This document shows, in pieces, positions 58,801 to 64,000 of a DNA stretch of 64,000 bases; within the stretch, counting starts at the first letter, position 1; each line of letters opens with the position of its first letter. Origin of the DNA: Otis tarda (lineage: Eukaryota; Chordata; Aves; Otidiformes; Otididae). The notes under the pieces are model-generated. The model saw only the letters and a list, made by a program, of their open reading frames with translations. It ran no database searches and was not told where the DNA came from. The stretch spans positions 61,891,001 through 61,955,000 of the forward strand of contig CM048552.1 of assembly GCA_026413225.1 (NCBI GenBank), read 5' to 3'. The translations under genes were made by a program, and so were the position numbers.

Positions 58801-60173
58801 AAAAACCAACCAACCACCACCTCTGCCACTAGGATTTAGGACCATTAGAATGCAAGAAAAACAACAGGCACCCTTCAAGGTATTTTACCTACACAAAGCA
58901 ATTTTCCCCTGATATTTCCCACCCTCACTACCATGAAGACTCTGCACTGGGGAACAGAGCTCCTTCAATTGTCAGAGAAACTGTAGGCAGCTCAGCTGAA
59001 GTGACAGCAGCACCAGCCCACATTAACAAGCCTGTTCTCCCTCCAGGAGCTAAAGCAATTAAACATTTCCCACGGGAGGATGGGAAGCATTTGAGCTACT
59101 GTCAGCTAACACACCTGTGACACAACTGAACCTTGATTCTCAACGAAGCGATGCTGAAGTGGCATCAGCCATACCATGTGGCCAGCTCTGTCCTACTCTT
59201 GGGCACATCCCACGCCTTCTCTCCTGGCTGGCAGCTGTTTGTTTCCACCTCCACAGCCCCTCTGTTCCAGCCTTGCTCTTGAGAAGGGAGTTGACTTGAC
59301 ACAGCTTCCATCTCCTTCCCAGCAAGTCGCCCGAGCAGAGGCACAGGCGTGGGATGTAAGATGGTCCCTGGAGGAGGCTGGGGTCCCCACACGCCAGAGT
59401 GAGCCCGCTATGCCCTTGCTCCGCAGCACCTGGCATTGGCCAAGCACTTGGTAGGAGCCCCATCCCCACGGGGACCTCTGCTCAGTGAAGGACCGGGGAG
59501 GAGAGAGGAGCCCACTGAACCTCGCCCTTTCACCAGAATTTCGGCATTCAAACCTTAACAGCCATCTCCACCTTGACCCCTGCTATCCCACAGCGTGACC
59601 CCCGCCATCACCGCTCCCCTAATTTCTGCGGGGCAAAGCCGCAGCGCTACCTTAGCTCCCCCCCTACCGCGCGTATTACCGCGCTGGGGCCGCAACTGAC
59701 GGGGCACCGCACCCTCCGGTAGCTGTCAGGAGGTACCGGGGTGACACCCCCACACCCGGGGCCGAGCTGCGGCACCCGCGGGGCGGGTGGGCGGCGGGGC
59801 CACGGCCGAGGCAGGGCCGCCGGGCTCAGGCGAGGCCGCGCCGGGAGGAGACGGGGGAAGGCGGGGGGGTGGGGGATCGAGGGGGTCGGGCTGAAACGGC
59901 GAGGCGGCGGCGGGCCGTGGCGGGCGGTACCTGCTCGGTGGCGCTGGGGCAGCAGGCGATGAGCGGCAGCGCCGTCAGGCAGTTCAGCAGGAGGCCGCCC
60001 AGGGTGATGGCGTTGGGGGCCAGCCCCAGCGGGACCTGCTCCACCAGCCAGGCCCAGTAGGGCTGCAGCCAAGGCTCCAGCAGCGAGCGCCCGGCCGCGC
60101 TGTAGCGGTGCTGCTCCAGGCGCTTCAGCTGCGCCGGGCTGAGGGGCGCCGGCAGAACCCAGGGCACGGCCAT
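40217..60173 (-). CDS. CHPT1: CHPT1, cholinephosphotransferase 1 (complete coding region, 8 exons)
   Basis: CHPT1 catalyses CDP-choline + diacylglycerol to phosphatidylcholine + CMP, the last step of the Kennedy pathway, as a polytopic membrane protein mainly of the Golgi in mammals. Eight reverse-strand exons join in frame into 388 residues (human 406). The CDP-alcohol phosphotransferase signature D-G-x2-A-R-x8-G-x3-D-x3-D is complete at residues 104-126 (D104, G105, A108, R109, G118, D122, D126). Multiple hydrophobic segments follow, and the conserved [13 protein letters not shown] and [14 protein letters not shown] are present. The start ATG (60171-60173) has G at -3 and +4 and lies in a CpG island. 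Synteny with SYCP3 and GNPTAB favours CHPT1 over its paralogue CEPT1. The C-terminal tail is a little shorter than in human. Confidence 0.96.
40349..40876 (-). other. CHPT1 intron 7 with long homopolymer
   Basis: This 528-base intron has poly(A) 40834-40869 on the given strand (T36 in the transcript) directly after the exon 7 donor. The rest shows no repeat or gene. Confidence 0.85.
40834..40869. repeat. A36 homopolymer (T36 on the CHPT1 transcript)
   Basis: There is an uninterrupted run of 36 A residues. Assembly length may be unreliable at such a tract. Confidence 0.9.
40877..41002 (-). CDS. CHPT1: CHPT1 exon 7 (42 codons)
   Basis: The acceptor is ttacatag and the donor gtaagc. It encodes [20 protein letters not shown], then [20 protein letters not shown] and AL. 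A 36-nt T-run on the transcript strand begins 7 bases into the following intron. Confidence 0.96.
43181..43339 (-). CDS. CHPT1: CHPT1 exon 6 (53 codons)
   Basis: The acceptor is tatatttcag and the donor gtaagg. It encodes [20 protein letters not shown], then [20 protein letters not shown] and [13 protein letters not shown]. The close match to human includes the transmembrane helices. Confidence 0.96.
43730..43861 (-). CDS. CHPT1: CHPT1 exon 5 (44 codons)
   Basis: The acceptor is cctgctaag and the donor gtaagt. It encodes [20 protein letters not shown], then [20 protein letters not shown] and STIA. The conserved [12 protein letters not shown] continues into exon 6. Confidence 0.95.
45443..45527 (-). 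CDS. CHPT1: CHPT1 exon 4 (85 bp)
   Basis: The acceptor is cttcatag and the donor gtaagt. It encodes [20 protein letters not shown], then [15 protein letters not shown] matches human, and it carries one hydrophobic helix. Confidence 0.94.
49078..49219 (-). CDS. CHPT1: CHPT1 exon 3
   Basis: The acceptor is ctgcttttcag and the donor gtaagt. It encodes [20 protein letters not shown], then [20 protein letters not shown] and GTLRFGK. It holds membrane helices with the conserved HWQTYVSG and RFGK. Confidence 0.95.
49985..50169 (+). mobile_element. Internally deleted CR1 LINE fragment in CHPT1 intron 2
   Basis: The left part (about 50000-50060) reads [13 protein letters not shown], recognisable as CR1 ORF2 endonuclease-region sequence (GCSDHEMVEF in typical copies). 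Directly after it comes a CR1 3' end: gcaggctggactagacaatc, then tccagaggtcctttccaac. The central kilobases of a CR1 are absent. The fragment is 69 bases from the exon 2 donor and antisense to CHPT1. Confidence 0.75.
50238..50385 (-). CDS. CHPT1: CHPT1 exon 2 (catalytic CDP-alcohol phosphotransferase motif)
   Basis: The acceptor is atctctttcag and the donor gtagcc. It encodes [20 protein letters not shown], then [18 protein letters not shown] and [11 protein letters not shown], plus one base. All motif residues that bind the metal and CDP moiety in this family are present. Confidence 0.97.
55533..55563 (+). other. Potential G-quadruplex
   Basis: Four G-runs (4, 5, 4, 4) are separated by T-rich loops of 3, 7 and 4 bases. 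The G-rich strand is the template strand of CHPT1 intron 1. Confidence 0.75.
56610..56690. repeat. A/C-rich low-complexity tract
   Basis: Runs of A with GG interruptions pass into a C-run (about nine C) and then AAAACC-type sequence. This looks like a decayed simple repeat. Confidence 0.8.
59931..60173 (-). CDS. CHPT1: CHPT1 exon 1 (81 codons)
   Basis: It starts [20 protein letters not shown], continues [20 protein letters not shown] and ends CCPSATEQ, followed by donor gtaccg. EHRYSAAG-like sequence and the first hydrophobic helices ([20 protein letters not shown]) are typical of the family. It is very GC-rich because it lies in the promoter island. Confidence 0.95.
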
Positions 60174-60217
60174 GCCGCCACTCGCCGTGCACCGGACGGG
60201 ACCTGCACCGGGGTCAG

Positions 60218-60240
60218 GCCGCCGCCGCCGCCGCCGCCGC
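60218..60240 (-). repeat. CGG/GCC trinucleotide repeat in the probable CHPT1 5' UTR
   Basis: Seven GCC units on the given strand (CGG on the transcript strand) lie 45-67 bases upstream of the start codon. Confidence 0.93.
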
Positions 60241-60696
60241 TCGGGGCGGGGCTGAGCTGAGCTGAGGGCCGCGGCGGGAGGCGGAAGAGGCCGACGCCCA
60301 GCGGCGGCCCTGCTGGAGGGGAGCGGCCGCCCGCACGACACCTAACGCGGGGCCGGCGCCCCGCCCCCCCCCCCCGCCCTTGGTTCCTTCACCTCGGGGC
60401 ACGGCTCCCTCACCCGCGGCCAGGGCCCCGTTCCTGGGCGGTTGCCCTGCCCGTGGCGGTCCCACCAGCCCCGTCTCACCTTGAGGGAATCCCCATCCCC
60501 CGGCGGCGGGGGAAACCCTCGGTCGTCAAGTGGGGTGCGCCCCCCGAGGGCCCGCCCCGCCTGCCGCCATTTGCCCGGGGCCGTGGGCTGTTACGGGCGG
60601 TGTTGGGGCCTGGTGTGGGGGGCCCACTGCTGGGTGCGGGTAGCGCAGGTTGAATCTCTCTGTCCCCTGTGATTTTCCTTATTCATCTTGTTTTGG

Positions 60697-61570
60697 AATT
60701 ATAGAATGGTTTGAGTTGGAAGGGACCTTTGAAGGTCATCTAGTCCAACCACCCTGCAAGGAGCAGGGACATCCCCGATTAGATCAGGTTGCTCAGAGCC
60801 TCATCCAACCTGGCCTTGAATGTTCCCAGGGATGGGGCATCCACCACCTCTCTGGGCAACCTGTTCCAGTGTTCCACCACTCTCAGCGTAAAAAATTTTT
60901 CCTTATAGCCAGTCTGAATCTACCTTCTTCTATTTTAAAACCATTACCCCTTGTCCTATCACAACAGGCTCTACTGAAAAGTTTCTCCCCATCTTTCCTG
61001 TAGGCCCTCTTTAGGCACTGGAAGGCCACAATAAGGTCTCCCCGGAGCCTTCTCTTCTCCAGGCTGAACAGCCCCAACTCTCTCAGCCTGTCCTCATAGG
61101 AGAGGTGCTGGAGCACCTCTGATCATCTTCGTGGCCTCGTCTGGACTCGCTCCAACTGGTCCACGTCCTCATGTTGGGGGCTCCAGAACTGGACGCAGTA
61201 CTCCAGGTGGGGTCTCACCAGGGCAGAGGGGGAAAATCACCTCCCTCAGCTTACCGGCCATGCTTCTTTTGGTGCAGCCCAGGATGTGGTTGCCTTTCTG
61301 GGCTGCAAGCGTGTATTGCCAGCTCATGTTGAGCTTCTCGTCCACCAACACCCCCAAGTCCTTCTCCTCAGGGCTGCTGTCAGTCCATTCTCTGCCCAGC
61401 CTGTATTTGTTACTGGGATTGCCCCAACTCATGTGCAGGACGTTGCACTTGGCCTTGTTGATTTTCATGACGTTTGCACTGGCCCATTTCTCCAGTCTGT
61501 CGAGGTCCCTCTGGGTGGCATCCCCTCCCTCCAGCATGTTGACCATGTCACACAGTTTTGTGTTGAAAAT
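60697..61570 (-). mobile_element. CR1 LINE copy, reverse, upstream of CHPT1
   Basis: The left end (attatagaatggtttgagtt, then ggaagggacctttgaagg) is the complement of the CR1 3' terminus. The reverse strand from about 61565 down to 61230 still reads as the ORF2 reverse-transcriptase C-terminal region, with motifs ATQRDLDRLEKWAS, KDLGVLVDEKLNMS and ILGCTKRSMAG. The frame is then lost before the usual VRPHLEYC segment. It is 5'-truncated and not autonomous. It is the longest CR1 copy here, with sequence very like the copy at 24.1-24.3 kb. Confidence 0.95.
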
Positions 61571-64000
61571 ATTCCTTTTGCACGTTTTATAATGCAGCTG
61601 ACTACCACAGCAGGGGTGCATGCGGGATGTGGCTGGAGAAGCTTGATGGAGGAGCAAGGAATAAAAGCAGGGCTTGGGCAGCTGGTGGGCTCCCTGCAGC
61701 CAGCAGGACGTGACAGCCATGTCTGCAGGGAGACAATTCCTGCTGTGTCAGGCAAGGCATCCTCATCACCAGGAGGAGACCCACTGCCTGGGGAGTGGCA
61801 GCCTTAAACGCATGGAGCACCTGAACACTGTGTTACACAAGACTGCCTTTACGTCCTCGACCTGCTTAGAGAAGGTACTTAGAAACAAATGGGCCTTTTC
61901 AGAAATTGTGGCACGTCAAATTTTTTTTAATTGGTCATGTGAAGGATTTTAGATATGTCCCTGACTCTCTAGGAAGGTGTGTGGTTTTTGAATGTGAACA
62001 TTTCTTTCAATGTGAACGAGGAAAGGAGAGTACTGTGCAGTTGTATGAAAGATGAAGTAGAAAGTATAAAATACAACCTCTAACATCCGTTATATGTCCA
62101 AATGGCATCTTCTTAGAATCAGGAGTCCTTTTTTAAGTTGTTCTATTGTGGGCCAGAACTTTCTGGAGAGACACAAAAACTTCCTGGACAGAGCCATTTC
62201 CTGTTACTCAAAGGGAGATGACTCACTTTGTCTGATAATATGTCTTTGAGTAGATTTCTCTGCTGCAAGGATTGGGAATGTTTGACATGACAAAAGCATA
62301 GTTTCAAAATCTCTTGACATGGTATGTGCATCCCAAGTGCTATGTTGTTCATCAGCTGATTTAATTTACAGATCACTAAATACAGTATGATACAGCAGCT
62401 GGGATTAGGGGCCAGCACAGAGAAGAGACGAACTGCCAGCAAATATGTGAAATAATAAAGAAAGATTCAGTAACAGCCAACTAGAGAATGGCAAAAGGGA
62501 AATGTGAGAATTAGATTCACAACCAGCTGGATCTCCAGTCCACTGGAATCACTGGGTTTGGGAAAAGGTAAAACACTGTTTCTTTTAATACCCTGTGCAT
62601 CACTGTGTTTGACGGACACAATGGTACTGGTATTTATGGAGAGATTGCTGAAGCTGTTTTTGATACCAAGAGGAAAAGAAGAGAAGGCAAAGTAGGAAAA
62701 GAAGTGGAGGGGGAAGTAAGTGGTGTAAAAAGTGAGTGGAAGAAATAGATTCCCTATTGAATTCTACCACTGAGCTTGGGGAAGGGTTTGCTTTAGTTTA
62801 AAATGTACTCATCAACAAAGCATAGAACAAGAGAACGTAACATTTAAAGTCCAGTGCATTTAGACTTCCAGCGCTTCCACTGTACTCAGGGTACACTTTT
62901 GCTTCCAAACGCTCTCAGCTCTACAAAGCAGCAGCTTTACTTGTCAGTCAGGAAAGCAGGCCATGAAAATCAAGTGACAGTAAGTACACTGTGCTTAAAA
63001 TAGAACGCCTTTTGCTCCAGAATCTCAAAATGCAACAGAAGACATTAATAATGTAAGTCTTGCTTCACAATTCTCTGTAAAAGGTAGCAATATTATACTT
63101 GTTTTTTTCATAAAAGGTACGAGAAGCTTGAAATATTTTTTTTAATAAGAGGAATATTTAAAAAAAATTCTGATTCTCAGTAAAGACCTCCTTATAAACA
63201 GCAAATCCCAATTTGAGCATCTTTAGAAGATTTGCATGTGTTTTTTCTCCTCCCCTTTCTATATTTGTGAGATTGTTTTCAGTGAGGGAAAAATGGGCTG
63301 GCACTGGCCATGATCTTTCAGTGAGAGCGGGTAAGCCTGTATCAAGCTCCACATACAGCAATTTGAGAACGGATTTGTATTTATACAACAGTAACATTTA
63401 GGTGCCAAATGCCCTTCCATGGGCAAGGAGAGCAAGCTGAGAGAAGACAAAATATTTTCCTCAGGCTTTCTTAAAAATAAAACCCTTTTAAAAATTAACT
63501 TTGATTCTTCTTTCTCTGTGTGTATGTATCTGTGTGTATATATGTCTGCCTTCTTATTCCAAGTCACCACTTTCCTTGACCTGTGTAAGTCAAACTGAAC
63601 ACCAAGGCAGAGCTTTCAAAAATACTAAATTCCTACTAGAATTGTGAAAGTGAGCAGAAAATAAAAACCTTATGAAAGGTGCTACTGAACTATAACCTCG
63701 GCACGTACTAGTTGATGGAGAGTGTACGTAGCAAACAGATCATATGAATAATGCAACTAGCTGAAGACTTTAAACTGGTTTCGCATATTATGGGACATCA
63801 GGGAACACAACCATAAGCCATAAAAGCACTACTAGTTTCGTTTCTCCTGGAGCTTTTGTGTTTTGCTGTTACTTTATCTCCCATGATCAGGTTTTATTTG
63901 CTGTCCTCTGTTACTGCTAGGTCTCTTTCAGGTTCACTAATTTCCTGGAAATTCCATGTGAGCTGACTTTGGAGAAATTTCTTCTTGGGAGCATTGGGCC
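61571..64000. other. Intergenic sequence upstream of CHPT1: nothing recognised
   Basis: There is no exon-like segment with splice sites, transposon end or RNA gene that I can support. Open frames up to about 100 codons show no family resemblance. A long ACAGAAG/ATTCT-rich A/T composition is ordinary for intergenic bird DNA. Confidence 0.5.

Larger units (their letters stand above)
50386..59930 (-). other. CHPT1 intron 1 (9.5 kb)
   Basis: This is the largest intron in the window. It contains a G-rich tract with quadruplex pattern (55533-55563), A/C-rich low-complexity sequence (about 56610-56690 and 57605-57675), an AAAAC repeat near 58245-58262 and a TAAA-type repeat near 53525-53540. No transposon terminus, RNA gene or exon-like segment was recognised. 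Confidence 0.5.
59590..60660 (-). promoter_or_regulatory. CHPT1: CpG island, CHPT1 promoter and first exon
   Basis: CpG-dense sequence surrounds the CHPT1 start codon, extending into intron 1 and about 490 bases upstream. It contains GC-box-like ggggcggggc near 60243-60252, a (GCC)7 repeat and a C14 run. No TATA box was seen, as expected for a housekeeping promoter. The transcription start cannot be fixed from sequence alone. Confidence 0.85.

Noticed and set aside
59647..60192. 181-codon Ala/Pro-rich frame antisense-shifted over CHPT1 exon 1
   Set aside because: It is a shadow of CHPT1 exon 1 in another frame within the CpG island.
61131..61807. Long forward open frames (153 and 173 codons) upstream of CHPT1
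   Set aside because: They are the antisense of the CR1 ORF2 remnant on the reverse strand and adjoining sequence, not a gene.

Overview
The window is nuclear DNA from a vertebrate, almost certainly a bird. It holds spliced vertebrate genes with GT-AG introns, two CpG islands, and several fragments of CR1, the LINE family typical of birds and other sauropsids. I could not fix the species. The gene order GNPTAB - SYCP3 - CHPT1, with the first two on one strand and CHPT1 opposing them, matches human 12q23.2 as I know it, so this is an ordinary conserved-synteny block and not an accessory region.

Layout. Positions 1-22129 (+) hold the 3' two thirds of GNPTAB. Fourteen coding exons, corresponding to human exons 8-21, join without a frame break into 999 residues of the GlcNAc-1-phosphotransferase alpha/beta precursor, and its 3' UTR probably ends near 23.85 kb. 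Positions 24.1-25.4 kb contain a CR1 fragment, an unidentified GC-rich block and a CpG island with NRF1 and E2F motifs that is the likely SYCP3 promoter. Positions 27445-36832 (+) hold all of SYCP3 (8 coding exons, 238 aa). Positions 40217-60173 (-) hold all of CHPT1 (8 coding exons, 388 aa), with its CpG-island promoter at 59.6-60.7 kb. SYCP3 and CHPT1 converge tail to tail across 36.8-40.2 kb. Positions 60.7-61.6 kb carry a longer reverse-oriented CR1 copy, and 61.6-64 kb shows no gene.

Function. The three genes do not form a pathway. GNPTAB makes the mannose-6-phosphate tag for lysosomal enzymes in the Golgi. SYCP3 builds the meiotic chromosome axis. CHPT1 makes phosphatidylcholine from CDP-choline and diacylglycerol.

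I read all exon borders by eye from splice consensus, frame continuity and remembered human orthologues. Every junction keeps frame. I saw no novel multi-gene system. The points most worth checking are a hydrophobic read-through tail after GNPTAB exon 13, an extra furin-like site in the alpha subunit, a CGG repeat inside an open frame upstream of CHPT1, a 36-nt homopolymer against a CHPT1 splice donor, and the germline-type promoter motifs of SYCP3.
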